DNA of 56,169 nt from an uncultured Clostridia bacterium (GTDB taxonomy: Bacteria > Bacillota > Clostridia > Christensenellales > Borkfalkiaceae): assembly GCA_944363395.1 (NCBI GenBank), contig CALVUC010000008.1:1-56169 (forward strand), given 5' to 3'. Positions within the stretch are counted from its first letter, which is position 1. Every line of letters begins with the position of its first letter. Of this stretch, positions 7,639-18,632 are shown in pieces. Both the position numbers and the translations under genes were made by a program. The notes under the pieces were generated by a model. That model was given only the letters and a program-made list of their open reading frames with translations, was not told where the DNA came from and ran no database searches.

Positions 7639-8307
7639 ATGCAAATTTCCGCATTTATCGGCAAGCCCGTCCTGACGCGCACGGGCGAGCATCTCGGCTA
7701 TGTGACCGCCGTCCGCTTTGCGCGCGACTTTTCGCGCGTCTCCTGTCTCGTCTGCGCCGACGGGGAAGAGGAGGAATTTTTCCTTCCCGCACGCGCCATC
7801 CTCTCCGCGGGCGACGCGGTATTCGCGGGGGGACAGCGATTTGCATCCGCCGCCGGCGTGGAGTCCCCCGTAGGGCGCGCCGCCTATCTGAGCACCGGGG
7901 AGGCGCTCGGCACCGTCGCGGATCTGGAGACCGAGCCACCTTCCCTGATCGTGCGCGGCGCACGGGGGGACATCCGCATCCCCGTCGCGCAGGCGGCGGT
8001 CGGAGAGAGCGTCGTCGTCTATCCGAGCGAAAAGCAGCGCCGCGCCGCAGGCACGTCCGCGCGCCCCGCAAAGCGTTCCCCTGTCAAAATCTCCCCTTCC
8101 GTCCCCGCCGCAGAGCAAGCCGCCGTCCGTCTCGGCGGCGCCGACCTTCTGGGACGCACGGTGAAGCGGAACGTCTTTGACGACGGCGGAAACCCCGTCG
8201 CGCGCGCCGGCGAACGCATCACGACGGAGACCCTCCGCCGTGCCCGCCTGAAAAACCGTCTGCTGACGCTCGCGGTCAACACGCTGACCGATCCCGAGCG
8301 GACATAA
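7639..8307 (+). CDS. PRC-barrel domain protein
   Basis: 222 aa. Two PRC-barrel-like segments are visible: MQISAFIGKPVLTRTGEHLG at the N-terminus and GRAAYLSTGEALGTVADLE around residues 75-95. A third short conserved block near the C-terminus starts LLGRTVKRNVFDDGGN. PRC barrels are small beta folds found in RNA-processing, photosynthetic and sporulation-linked proteins (YlmC/YmxH type), usually as binding modules. GAGG lies 8-9 nt before the ATG at 7639; an in-frame reading upstream runs into tRNA-Gln and is not coding. The linker at about 135-165 is proline- and alanine-rich. Exact role unknown. Confidence 0.7.
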   Translation: MQISAFIGKPVLTRTGEHLGYVTAVRFARDFSRVSCLVCADGEEEEFFLPARAILSAGDAVFAGGQRFASAAGVESPVGRAAYLSTGEALGTVADLETEPPSLIVRGARGDIRIPVAQAAVGESVVVYPSEKQRRAAGTSARPAKRSPVKISPSVPAAEQAAVRLGGADLLGRTVKRNVFDDGGNPVARAGERITTETLRRARLKNRLLTLAVNTLTDPERT

Positions 8308-8383
8308 GACAAAACGGCGCATAAAACAAGGGACGTATGCCCGTTTTTGTGACTATCCGACGCGATCGGCACGACCATTGGCA

Positions 8384-8405
8384 AAAACATTTGCGCAAAT
8401 GTTTT
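8384..8405. repeat. Perfect 22-bp palindrome
   Basis: AAAACATTTGC and its reverse complement abut with no loop, extended by TTGG/CCAA outside one mismatch on each side. It lies 20 bp upstream of the -35 box of the next gene, so it could be an operator, or the terminator of the PRC-barrel gene. Confidence 0.5.
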
Positions 8406-8425
8406 CCAAACGGAACGCGGGGCGC

Positions 8426-8454
8426 TTGATTCGCCGCATCCTTTATGCTATACT
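8426..8454 (+). promoter_or_regulatory. Promoter giving a leaderless transcript
   Basis: TTGATT (8426-8431), 17-nt spacer, TATACT (8449-8454). The usual start point, seven bases past the -10, is the A of the ATG at 8461. No Shine-Dalgarno is present. Confidence 0.7.
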
Positions 8455-8460
8455 GTGAGC

Positions 8461-8895
8461 ATGGATCTGACCTTACCGATGGAGACGGCGGAACAGCGCG
8501 CGTTTTTCCGTTCGCGGTACTTTCATCTGTACAACAGACTGCGGCGGCTTGCGGACAATCTCGCGGGGCTGTACCTGTGCGGCGATCCGCATACCATCTT
8601 TCCCGAAAACTTTTCCGACGAAAGCGTCCCCAAATTCTGCGCGGCGACCTTTTGCGCTGCCGCTGCCCGACGCTTTGAGCGCTATGCGGAGCGGATGGTC
8701 CGTTCCCGCGACCCCTTTCTGCCCAAGCCGGATTTTCCCGTCACGCTCGACGTGCAGTTCCGCGACGGCGCGCGCGGACGGTTTTCCGTCTCCTTTCTTC
8801 CCGATCCCGAACAAGCCGTCGAAGGTTTCTGCCGCGCCGTCTGCACGGCGGCGAGACAGCGGTTCCGCCGCCGTTTCTCCCCTTCCGCCACATAA
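8461..8895 (+). CDS. Hypothetical protein, probably leaderless
   Basis: 144 aa, not recognised. The composition is rich in Phe, Arg and Ala (RAFFRSRYFHLYNRLRRLAD), with a hydrophobic beta-like stretch PVTLDVQFRDGARGRFSVSF at about residues 95-115 and a basic C-terminus. No signal peptide or membrane span. It is monocistronic, between the PRC-barrel gene and the ATP synthase operon, each with its own promoter. The ATG lies exactly at the predicted transcription start; a GTG six bases upstream is in frame but sits too close to the -10 box. GC-rich codon use like its neighbours supports it being native. Confidence 0.6.
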   Translation: MDLTLPMETAEQRAFFRSRYFHLYNRLRRLADNLAGLYLCGDPHTIFPENFSDESVPKFCAATFCAAAARRFERYAERMVRSRDPFLPKPDFPVTLDVQFRDGARGRFSVSFLPDPEQAVEGFCRAVCTAARQRFRRRFSPSAT

Positions 8896-8968
8896 ACGAC
8901 CTTATCCGGGGTGTCCGCCGCAAGCGGACGCCCCGCTCTTTTTTTATAAAAAAGCGGGCGTCAGTCGA

Positions 8969-8997
8969 TTGACGTATGACAAAAAGCGGAGTATAAT
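8969..8997 (+). promoter_or_regulatory. Promoter of the ATP synthase operon
   Basis: TTGACG (8969-8974), 17-nt spacer, TATAAT (8992-8997). Transcription should start near 9004, giving a short leader before atpB. Confidence 0.8.
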
Positions 8998-9036
8998 ATA
9001 CGCGGCTGCGGCGGAGATCCGCCGCGGGAGGGTCCC

Positions 9037-9897
9037 ATGACAAAACGGCAAAAAATCGTCTTTTGGACGGTCGTGCCGCTCCTTGCCGCCCTGCTCATTG
9101 CGGGCATCATCCTGACGGACGGGCTGTACGAGCGCACGGAGAACATCCAGGAGACGATGCAGGACGCCATCCTGCACGAACAGAACAAGATCGACCTCTT
9201 TGGTCTGCCCGTCAATCCCGGGCTCATTTCGGCGTTTCTCGTGACGGGGATCGTTCTGATCTTCGCGATCGCCGTGCGCATCTTCGTCATCCCGAAGTTC
9301 AAGCGCATCCCCGGCAAGTTCCAGATGTTCCTCGAACAGATCGTCGGGATGTTTGACGGGCTTGCAAGGGGCAACAGCCCCCACCGCAACGGCGTACTGG
9401 GCGCCTATATCTTTGCGGCGGGCGTCTATATCTTCATAAGCACCCTCTTCGAACTCGTGGGCATATCGTGGGCGACGAAGGGCGGCGGGAGCATCACGCT
9501 GCCCGCGCCCCTCTCCGACATCAACGGCGCGATCGCGCTGGGCTGCCTGAGCTATCTCTTCATCATGATCGGCGGCATCACGGCAAACAAGGGCAGAGGG
9601 CTGCTGCTGACGCTCAAAGAGTTCTCCCTGCCCATTTCGATGAGTTTCCGTCTCTTCGGCGCGCTGCTGAGCGGGATGCTCGTGACCGAGCTCGTCTACT
9701 ATTATATCTCGCTCTCCTTTGTGCTGCCCGTCATCGTGGGCGTCCTGTTCACGCTGATGCACGCCGTCATCCAGGCGTACGTCCTCGCCATGCTCACATC
9801 CATGTACTACGGCGAAGTGACCGAGCCGCCTGTCAGAAAAAACAAGCAGCGTACCCCCAAAAAACGTACCAAATCTCAATCCGAGGTGACCATATGA
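9037..9897 (+). CDS. atpB: ATP synthase Fo subunit a
   Basis: 286 aa, membrane subunit forming the proton half-channels next to the c-ring. The essential arginine is in SFRLFGALLSG (about residue 207), and the last helix has HAVIQAYVLAMLTSMYYGE, matching the conserved Q-A-Y/F-V region. Five to six membrane helices are seen, with an extra hydrophobic N-terminal segment and a basic C-terminal tail (about residues 265-286) that most homologues lack. GGGAGG precedes the ATG. The stop overlaps the start of atpE (ATGA). First gene of the operon; no atpI precedes it. Confidence 0.96.
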   Translation: MTKRQKIVFWTVVPLLAALLIAGIILTDGLYERTENIQETMQDAILHEQNKIDLFGLPVNPGLISAFLVTGIVLIFAIAVRIFVIPKFKRIPGKFQMFLEQIVGMFDGLARGNSPHRNGVLGAYIFAAGVYIFISTLFELVGISWATKGGGSITLPAPLSDINGAIALGCLSYLFIMIGGITANKGRGLLLTLKEFSLPISMSFRLFGALLSGMLVTELVYYYISLSFVLPVIVGVLFTLMHAVIQAYVLAMLTSMYYGEVTEPPVRKNKQRTPKKRTKSQSEVTI

Positions 9898-10298
9898 AAT
9901 CCATGACATTCAGACGCATGATCGCATTGTTTGCCCTTTTGCTGCTCGCGCTTTCCGCGATCGGGCTGGCGGCGGGGCTGCGCGCGCAGGCGCCCCTTTG
10001 CGCAGGCGCGGAGACGGAGATCGCGGCTCCCGCCGACGAAACGACGGCGGCGGAGACCGCGGCGGAGGACGACCCCACGGGCGCAAAGGCGATCGCGGCG
10101 GGCATCGCCATCGGGCTTGCGGCAGCTGCGGGCGCCGTGGGCATGGGCATCGCCATCGCAAAATCCAACGAAGCGATCTCCCGTCAGCCCGAGGCGGACG
10201 GCAAGATCCGCTCCACGCTGATGCTGGGGCTCATCCTCATCGAGACGGCGATCATCTACGCGCTCGTCATTTCCATCCTGATCATCTTTGCACTGTAA
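9894..10298 (+). CDS. atpE: ATP synthase Fo subunit c with N-terminal signal-like extension
   Basis: 134 aa against the usual 70-90. The c hairpin occupies about residues 63-134: helix 1 (AIAAGIAIGLAAAAGAVGMG), the polar loop RQPEADGK and helix 2 with the ion-carrying glutamate E117 (LILIETAIIY). The first 40 residues look like a signal peptide (basic MKSMTFRR, long hydrophobic core, AQA and AGA cleavage-type motifs), then an Ala/Glu/Thr-rich linker to residue 62. Sodium-type rings carry Gln at the position of M84 and Ser after the glutamate; here they are Met and Thr, so proton coupling is inferred. The start is fixed by the ATGA overlap with atpB, so the extension is not a mis-set start. 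Confidence 0.93.
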   Translation: MKSMTFRRMIALFALLLLALSAIGLAAGLRAQAPLCAGAETEIAAPADETTAAETAAEDDPTGAKAIAAGIAIGLAAAAGAVGMGIAIAKSNEAISRQPEADGKIRSTLMLGLILIETAIIYALVISILIIFAL

Positions 10299-10310
10299 CG
10301 GGAGGCGGCT

Positions 10311-10832
10311 ATGCCTTTGAACATCGACTGGCAGCAGATCTTGCTGCACCTTTTCAACTTCCTCATCCTGTTTGCGGGGCTTTGGGTGCTGCTGTATAAG
10401 CCCGTCCGCGATTTTATGAGGAAGCGCAGGTCGGAATACGAACAACAAGACGCCGAGGCGCAGAAAAAACAGCAGGACGCCGAGGCGCTGCACGCGCAGT
10501 ACGAGCAGCAGCTCGCGGACGTGGACAGGGACGCCGAGGAAAAGCGCGCCGCGCTCCAAAAGGAGATGGACGGCTACGCGGAGCTGCGGCGCAAGTCCGC
10601 GCAGGCGGAAGCGGACGCCATCCTGCAGAAGGCGCGCGAACAGGCGGCGCGCGAGAAGGAAAAGAGCGTGCGCGACGCGCGGCGGGAGATCGCCGCGATC
10701 GCTTCCGAGGCAGCGGAAAAGCTCGCCCTGCACGAGACCCCTTCCGAGGCGTACGACGCGTTCCTTGACGCAGCCGAGGCGCAGGACACACCGGCGCAGA
10801 ACACGCAAAAGGACGAGGGAGACAGGGCATGA
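10311..10832 (+). CDS. atpF: ATP synthase Fo subunit b
   Basis: 173 aa peripheral-stalk subunit. One N-terminal membrane helix (about 8-28, [20 protein letters not shown]) leads into a long charged helix rich in A, E, Q, K and R, with the conserved [12 protein letters not shown] after the membrane. The C-terminal 30 residues ([20 protein letters not shown] onward) are acidic and probably floppy; this is the end that normally binds subunit delta. GGGAGG precedes the ATG. The stop overlaps the next start (ATGA), leaving no room for a separate atpH between atpF and atpA. Confidence 0.94.
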   Translation: MPLNIDWQQILLHLFNFLILFAGLWVLLYKPVRDFMRKRRSEYEQQDAEAQKKQQDAEALHAQYEQQLADVDRDAEEKRAALQKEMDGYAELRRKSAQAEADAILQKAREQAAREKEKSVRDARREIAAIASEAAEKLALHETPSEAYDAFLDAAEAQDTPAQNTQKDEGDRA

Positions 10833-12571
10833 CGCGCGCCATTTTATACGGCGCCGCCGCGCCCGACGCGGCGCAGCGCGCCCGCTTCGAAGCCTTCCTG
10901 AAGCGCCGCTACGGCGAGGATGCGGAGCTCGTCTTTGAAAAGAGCCCGCTCTATCCCAACGGCTTCCGCCTCGAGGTCGGCGCGGAGATCTACGACTGGA
11001 GCGTCGAAGGACGGCTGCGACAGCTGAAGGACCTCTTTACCCAGGCGCCCGACGTGGACGGCAACATCATTCCCCTGCTGCGCGAGACGCTGCAGAGCTG
11101 GACGCCCCGCGCCATTGCCGAGGAGACGGGCTCGGTGCGTTCGGTCGGCGACGGGATCGCCTCCATCGACGGGCTTCCGGGCGCCGAATACGGCGAGATC
11201 CTCCTCTTTGAGGACGGCACGCGCGGCATGGTGCAGACGCTGGAAAAGGACAGCGTGGGCTGCATCCTCTTCGGCGACGACGCGAACATCGGCGAAGGCT
11301 CCCCCGTGCGGCGCACGGGAAAGCGCGCGGGCGTGGGCGTCGGCGAGCACTTTTTAGGGCGCGTCGTCAACGCGCTGGGCGATCCCGTCGACGGGCTGGG
11401 CGACATCGTTGAGAGCGGCTACCGCCCCATCGAGACGCCCGCCCCCTCCATCCTCGACCGTCAGCCCGTCAACCGTCCTTTGGAAACGGGCATCATCGCC
11501 ATCGACAGTATGTTCCCCATCGGACGGGGTCAGCGCGAGCTCATCATCGGCGACAGGCAGACGGGAAAGACCGCCATCGCCATCGACACCATCTTGAATC
11601 AGCGGGACAAAGACGTCGTCTGCATCTACGTCGCGATCGGGCAGAAGGCAAGCTCGGTCGCGCGCATCGTGGAGACGCTGCGCGCCAAAGACGCACTCGA
11701 CAAGTGCATCGTCGTCACCGCGTCGGCGGGCGAATCCGCCTCCCTGCAATACATCGCCCCCTATGCGGGCTGCGCGATGGGCGAATACTTCATGGAGCGC
11801 GGCAAGGACGTGCTCATCGTCTACGACGATCTCTCCAAACACGCCGTCGCCTACCGCGCGCTCAGCCTGCTTCTGGGACGTTCCCCGGGGCGCGAGGCGT
11901 ATCCCGGCGACGTCTTTTATCTGCACTCCCGCCTCCTGGAGCGGGCGGCGCACCTTTCCGATGCGCGCGGCGGCGGTTCAATGACCGCGCTGCCCATCGT
12001 CGAGACACAGGCGGGCGACGTCTCCGCCTATATCCCCACCAACATCATCTCCATTACGGACGGACAAATCTTTTTGGAGAGTTCCCTCTTCTTTGCGGGG
12101 CAGCGCCCCGCCGTCAACGTGGGGCTCTCCGTCTCGCGCGTGGGCGGCGACGCCCAGACCAAGGCGATGAAGAAGGCGGCAGGCACGCTGCGCCTCGACC
12201 TCGCCCAATACCGCGAGATCGAAGTCTTTATGCAGTTCGCCTCCGACCTCGACGAGGCGACGCGCGCGCAGCTCGCCTACGGGCAGGGGCTGATGCGTCT
12301 CCTGCGGCAGCCGCAGTATCATCCGATCGCGCGCTCCGAGCAGGTCATCTCCCTGGTCGCGGCGATGCACCGCGTGATGCAGGACATCCCGCACGACGAG
12401 ATCGACGGCTTCCGCAAAGCGATGCTCGCATGGTTCCGGGCGAACGCCGCAGACCTCTGCGCCGCCATCGACCACGAAGGCGCCCTCTCCGAGGAGGACA
12501 AGGCGCGCATCGAGGCGCTCTCCTCACAGTTTTTGCAGCAGTATCTTGCGCGCGGCAGGGAGGAAGCGTAA
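10829..12571 (+). CDS. atpA: Fused ATP synthase delta (C-terminal domain)-alpha subunit
   Basis: 580 aa, about 70 longer than ordinary alpha. Residues about 10-70 match the C-terminal domain of subunit delta: [20 protein letters not shown], a strand-turn ending [15 protein letters not shown], then [11 protein letters not shown], the usual delta ending. The 105-residue delta N-terminal domain is missing. Residues about 75-580 are a complete alpha subunit: N-terminal barrel from [17 protein letters not shown]-loop GDRQTGKT (241-248), and a normal C-terminal helical domain. There is no separate atpH in the operon. The junction is in one frame with an ATGA overlap to atpF, so a sequencing error is unlikely to create it. 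The fusion would supply three delta-like domains per F1, not one. Confidence 0.93.
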   Translation: MTRAILYGAAAPDAAQRARFEAFLKRRYGEDAELVFEKSPLYPNGFRLEVGAEIYDWSVEGRLRQLKDLFTQAPDVDGNIIPLLRETLQSWTPRAIAEETGSVRSVGDGIASIDGLPGAEYGEILLFEDGTRGMVQTLEKDSVGCILFGDDANIGEGSPVRRTGKRAGVGVGEHFLGRVVNALGDPVDGLGDIVESGYRPIETPAPSILDRQPVNRPLETGIIAIDSMFPIGRGQRELIIGDRQTGKTAIAIDTILNQRDKDVVCIYVAIGQKASSVARIVETLRAKDALDKCIVVTASAGESASLQYIAPYAGCAMGEYFMERGKDVLIVYDDLSKHAVAYRALSLLLGRSPGREAYPGDVFYLHSRLLERAAHLSDARGGGSMTALPIVETQAGDVSAYIPTNIISITDGQIFLESSLFFAGQRPAVNVGLSVSRVGGDAQTKAMKKAAGTLRLDLAQYREIEVFMQFASDLDEATRAQLAYGQGLMRLLRQPQYHPIARSEQVISLVAAMHRVMQDIPHDEIDGFRKAMLAWFRANAADLCAAIDHEGALSEEDKARIEALSSQFLQQYLARGREEA

Positions 12572-15263
<2,692 letters not shown>

Positions 15264-15293
15264 AAAACGCCGCACTTGATCGTGCGGCGTTTT
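15264..15293 (+). terminator. Terminator of the ATP synthase operon
   Basis: A 12-bp stem (AAAACGCCGCAC, 15264-15275, with 15282-15293) ends in TTTT, directly after the atpC stop. Confidence 0.85.
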
Positions 15294-15393
15294 CTCGCGG
15301 CGCATTGTCCCGCCTTTTCTCCTTTCTTTTGCCCATCCTTGGGGGCTCAATTGATCACATCCATGCCGCCCCTTTTTCCCATTTTTTTGCCAT

Positions 15394-15429
15394 AAAAATA
15401 GCCCGGCAAATCTGCCGAGCTATTTTTTT
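15394..15429. terminator. Bidirectional terminator
   Basis: A 15-bp stem (15394-15408 with 15413-15427, one mismatch) has A-runs on the left and T-runs on the right, so it can stop transcription from both atpC and the RHS remnant. The stretch 15294-15574 holds nothing else I can support. Confidence 0.7.
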
Positions 15430-15574
15430 GCATAGCCTGTCTTCAAGTAAAAATTGCGCCGCTTTGCGTTCACAAAAACAGATCATACCATAATAAATAT
15501 CCACCGGTGGTCTTTCATTTTACTTCGCCTGTGGCTCGTGCCGCCATAGGCGGGGCGGGTTATAAGCCCTTATA

Positions 15575-17005
15575 TTACCGACAGCGCGCAAGCCGCGCCT
15601 GTGTCGACCCGGCAGTCATGCATTCGTTATTTGCTAGCCGTAAACAGGTCTTTCCTGCGCCTAATTTTTTCACCTTTATCCTTGCTCCGCTTGCTAATAG
15701 TCCTATAATAAAAGTACTTATAGCAAAACAACCATTGGGATCCACAAACATGACGGGATTATTCCCGCAATAGGCGTACAGATTAAGACCATTACAGGTT
15801 TCAGGCTCAAGGTATTTGAGGCTATCCGGCGAGATAAATCTGCCCGTTTCGGGGTCGTAGTAGCGGCTGTTCAGGTAGTAGAGCCCCGTCTCTTCGTCGT
15901 AGTAATACCCGCGGTAGCGGAACGGGTTGATCGTGAGCAGTTCCGAACCGCCCTGCCAAATGATATTGCCCCAGGCATCGTACTCATACGTTCCACGCGT
16001 GCATCCGCATTCATCGAGTATCGCTACAATATCCCCCTGCAGGTTCTTGCGGTAGACATACTTCTGCCCATTGTACTCGAATCCCGCAACGCCCGCGTCG
16101 TCATAGTAATAATGAATCACGGTCCCGTTTCTTTCCTCCGCAAGGATCAGACTGCCTTTGACGAAGTACTTCGTGGACCCTTTCGCCGTACGGATCCCCG
16201 CATCATTGTATTCAAACGGTGTATTCCCGAGCGTAGTGAGGCAGCCGTCCGTCCAGATCGCCTGTTTCCCGCGATAGCAGGTGGGATATCCCGCCGCATT
16301 GTACTTGATGCATTGCCCGTTGTAGAAGGTGAGCCGATCTCCCCAACTTCCGCTCGCATACTGATAGCTGTGCGTTGCCGTGACCGCGCCGAGCGCGCCC
16401 GTCGTGTAGGCATACTCCTTCTTGCTCGTCAGATTGCCTGCGTTGTCATAGCCGTAGACGACCGTCTTTTCCCCGTTGATGTTCTCCCGCGTCAGACGGC
16501 CGAGCCCGTCATATTCATAGGACGCAAGCGTCTTGTTGCCGTCGCCCACCGACGTGATATTCCCGCTCGCGTCATAGCTGTATGTATATGTACCCCTTGC
16601 ATTCCCCGCGCGGAATTGCATCACGGAGATCAACTGCGACGTATACCCGCTCTTCGACCGGTTCGCCGCATATTCATACTCATTTTCGATCGAACGGCTG
16701 CCGGTATTCAGCTTCTTGCACTTCAGCCGCTTCAGCCCGTCCCGCTCGTACGTTACCGTCCCCAAGGGCGTTGCAAAGCTCGAGAGTTCGTCGCTCGCGT
16801 TGTTGACATAACCGCAGGTGTAGGAATAACTCTTCCCGTTGACCGTATATGTGCTCGACTTCGGGCGCTCATACATATCGTAGATGCAGCCCATCCGCAC
16901 GCGCGTCGAAGACCCTTTTTTCTCCGTGTACTCCGTTACTTGATCATGTTCGTTGTATTCATAATTGTAACTGATTCCCGCCTCGTTGTCAATATGCTGC
17001 GTCAA
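15575..17005 (-). pseudogene. 5'-truncated RHS-repeat protein
   Basis: A 476-aa open frame made of RHS/YD repeats (YEYDGLGRLTRENI, YGYDNAGNLTSKKEY, YEYDAWGNI) ending in the RHS core signature YYDPETGRFISPDSLKYL and NLYAYCGNNPVMFVDPNG. Complete RHS proteins exceed 1000 residues, with an N-terminal secretion part and a toxin tip after DPNG. Here the frame begins in mid-repeat at a TTG with no Shine-Dalgarno and a stop five codons upstream, and only about 50 residues follow DPNG, the last part looking scrambled. It is most likely the 3' remnant or displaced C-terminal cassette of a surface/toxin protein. Confidence 0.8.
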
Positions 17006-17040
17006 ATTTCAACTCGAAACGTGTAACCTTGCATTCCAAA

Positions 17041-17080
17041 AAATAATAACAGTTGCAGCATTGTGCAACTGTTATTATTT
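17041..17080 (-). terminator. Perfect 17-bp hairpin terminator
   Basis: AAATAATAACAGTTGCA (17041-17057) and its exact complement (17064-17080) flank a 6-nt loop, with A/T runs on both sides. On the minus strand it follows directly on the stop codon of the gene remnant to its right. Confidence 0.8.
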
Positions 17081-17081
17081 T

Positions 17082-17190
17082 TTAGGCTTTCTTTCGGACG
17101 ATCTTTCCTTCAAATAAAGTTTCGAATCCTTCCATCGTCCCATCCTTGATCGGATTTTTCTGACAAGCAATACAATTTTTTATTTTCCTC
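17082..17190 (-). pseudogene. Orphan 3' end of an unknown gene
   Basis: The minus strand encodes about 36 residues in one frame (CIACQKNPIKDGTMEGFE..., ending EGKIVRKKA and TAA) placed directly before the perfect terminator at 17041-17080. No ATG/GTG/TTG start is in frame (an ATA is), and the frame meets the promoter of the next gene at 17191. It looks like the tail of a gene whose body was lost. The C-x-x-C could be half a zinc site. Function unknown. Confidence 0.35.
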
Positions 17191-17219
17191 TTGAAAAAGA
17201 ACGGCGGACGCGTTACAAT
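17191..17219 (+). promoter_or_regulatory. Promoter of the PP-loop/ferredoxin pair
   Basis: TTGAAA (17191-17196), 17-nt spacer, TACAAT (17214-17219); GGAGGGAGAG then precedes the ATG. Confidence 0.7.
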
Positions 17220-17237
17220 AGAGGCAGGAGGGAGAGA

Positions 17238-18632
17238 ATGTATTATTTACAGACCCGCTGGAAATTGGAGGAGAGAAAACTCCGCTACTTCGGTCTTCGC
17301 AACAAGGAGCGAATGTTCCGCAATACCGTCCGCCTCACGAAGGAGCAGCGGGCGATCGTATCCGCCCTTCCCAAGCAGCTCTCCAAAGAGGAAATGCGCA
17401 TTTTAGGTCCCCTTTTGGGGGAGGCGGTCGTCACGGAGGAGGAACTTCGCCCCATCCCCAAGAGTCTTGACGAGGCGCGCTTCTGCACTTGCTGCTGCGC
17501 CAATGATTTTATCCTTCCCGGTCTCGAATTTGACGAGGAGGGGCGCTGCCCCATGTGCCAGACAGAGGAGGAGACAAGGGAGCTCAAGAGCGTTTTGCCC
17601 CTCGTGGAAGAGATCAGACCCTCCAAGCGCTCCCGCTTTGACGTCGCCCTCTTCTACACGGGCGGCAAAGATTCCACCTTCCTTTTGTATTACCTCTCAA
17701 AGGTCAAAGATCTTCGCGTCCTTGCCCTCACCTGGGAGATCCCCTTCCTCTCCGACAGCGCGCGGCGCAGCATCGAGGGAGCGAAAAAGACCTTCCCCAA
17801 AGTGGAATTTATCGTGCGCACCGTCGCCAAGGAGACGCTCGATAAAGTCTACCGCAAGCTGTATTCGCTCATCGGCAGTACCTGCGCCTGTCCTTCGCTC
17901 GCCTATCTGCTCTTTTACCCCGAACTTGTCGCTAACCGCGTGCCCTATTTTATGGCGGGCAACGAGCCCGTACAGATGCTCGCCCTCTATTACAACCACA
18001 TGGCGCCCAAGATCGCTTATTCCTTCGCCGAGAACAAACTTCTCACCTTTCTCTTTAACGTATGGCGCGTCCTCACCCTGCGCCCGCCGTTGAGGCAGGG
18101 GCAGATCCAGGCGCTGATGACGATGAAACAGCTTGCCTATGGCGACAACTTCTTCAAAAAGCACAGCGGTCTGCAGGGGGAGCCCGTACACAGCGTTGTC
18201 GAGGCCATCCATGCGGCGCCCGAACTGCTGCCGCCCTTAAAGCGCGCCATAAGAAGCTCCTCATGGACGGGACATATCCCCGCCTTCGTGCATCTCGATA
18301 TGGACAAGGCCTGCGGGGGGACCTATGACTGGAACCGCGTCAAAGATCTCCTCGTGAAGGAATGCGGTTGGTCGGCGCCCGCAGCGGGGGACAAGGCACT
18401 GCACACGAGCTGCAAGATAGAGCGCTGCAAGGACTACACGCAGTTTGTGCGTTACTACAACTGCGAGAGCACGCTCATTCCCTTCAGCGCGCTGGAAATA
18501 TCCCTTGCAAGCAGGCGCTGCGGCCGCCCGAAGGAGGAAGTCATCGCCGAGATGAAAGAGAGCCTCGGCTTTTCCCTTGAAGAGTTCCCCGAATGCGCCC
18601 TGATGCGGGAAGAGATCGGAGCGGAGCAATGA
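17238..18632 (+). CDS. PP-loop ATPase-superfamily protein with zinc-type cysteine motif
   Basis: 464 aa. The PP-loop FYTGGKDSTFLLYYL (about 138-152) binds ATP for substrate adenylation, as in tRNA thiolases, PAPS reductase-like enzymes and WbpG-type sugar amidotransferases. Before it is a cysteine cluster, FCTCCCANDFILPGLEFDEE then GRCPMCQ (about 82-107), whose C-x-x-C...PG...FDEEG-x-C-x-x-C pattern resembles WbpG-like proteins. More cysteines follow in the C-terminal half (STCACPS, SCKIERCKD). The 80-residue N-terminal part is unknown. The stop overlaps the next start (ATGA), so it is coupled to a flavodoxin/ferredoxin protein, suggesting a reductive or sulfur-transfer step. Substrate unknown. 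Confidence 0.75.
   Translation: MYYLQTRWKLEERKLRYFGLRNKERMFRNTVRLTKEQRAIVSALPKQLSKEEMRILGPLLGEAVVTEEELRPIPKSLDEARFCTCCCANDFILPGLEFDEEGRCPMCQTEEETRELKSVLPLVEEIRPSKRSRFDVALFYTGGKDSTFLLYYLSKVKDLRVLALTWEIPFLSDSARRSIEGAKKTFPKVEFIVRTVAKETLDKVYRKLYSLIGSTCACPSLAYLLFYPELVANRVPYFMAGNEPVQMLALYYNHMAPKIAYSFAENKLLTFLFNVWRVLTLRPPLRQGQIQALMTMKQLAYGDNFFKKHSGLQGEPVHSVVEAIHAAPELLPPLKRAIRSSSWTGHIPAFVHLDMDKACGGTYDWNRVKDLLVKECGWSAPAAGDKALHTSCKIERCKDYTQFVRYYNCESTLIPFSALEISLASRRCGRPKEEVIAEMKESLGFSLEEFPECALMREEIGAEQ

Noticed and set aside
9894..10298. Sodium-type ATP synthase c-ring
   Set aside because: The coordinating glutamine is methionine and the residue after the glutamate is threonine, not serine; proton use is the simpler reading.
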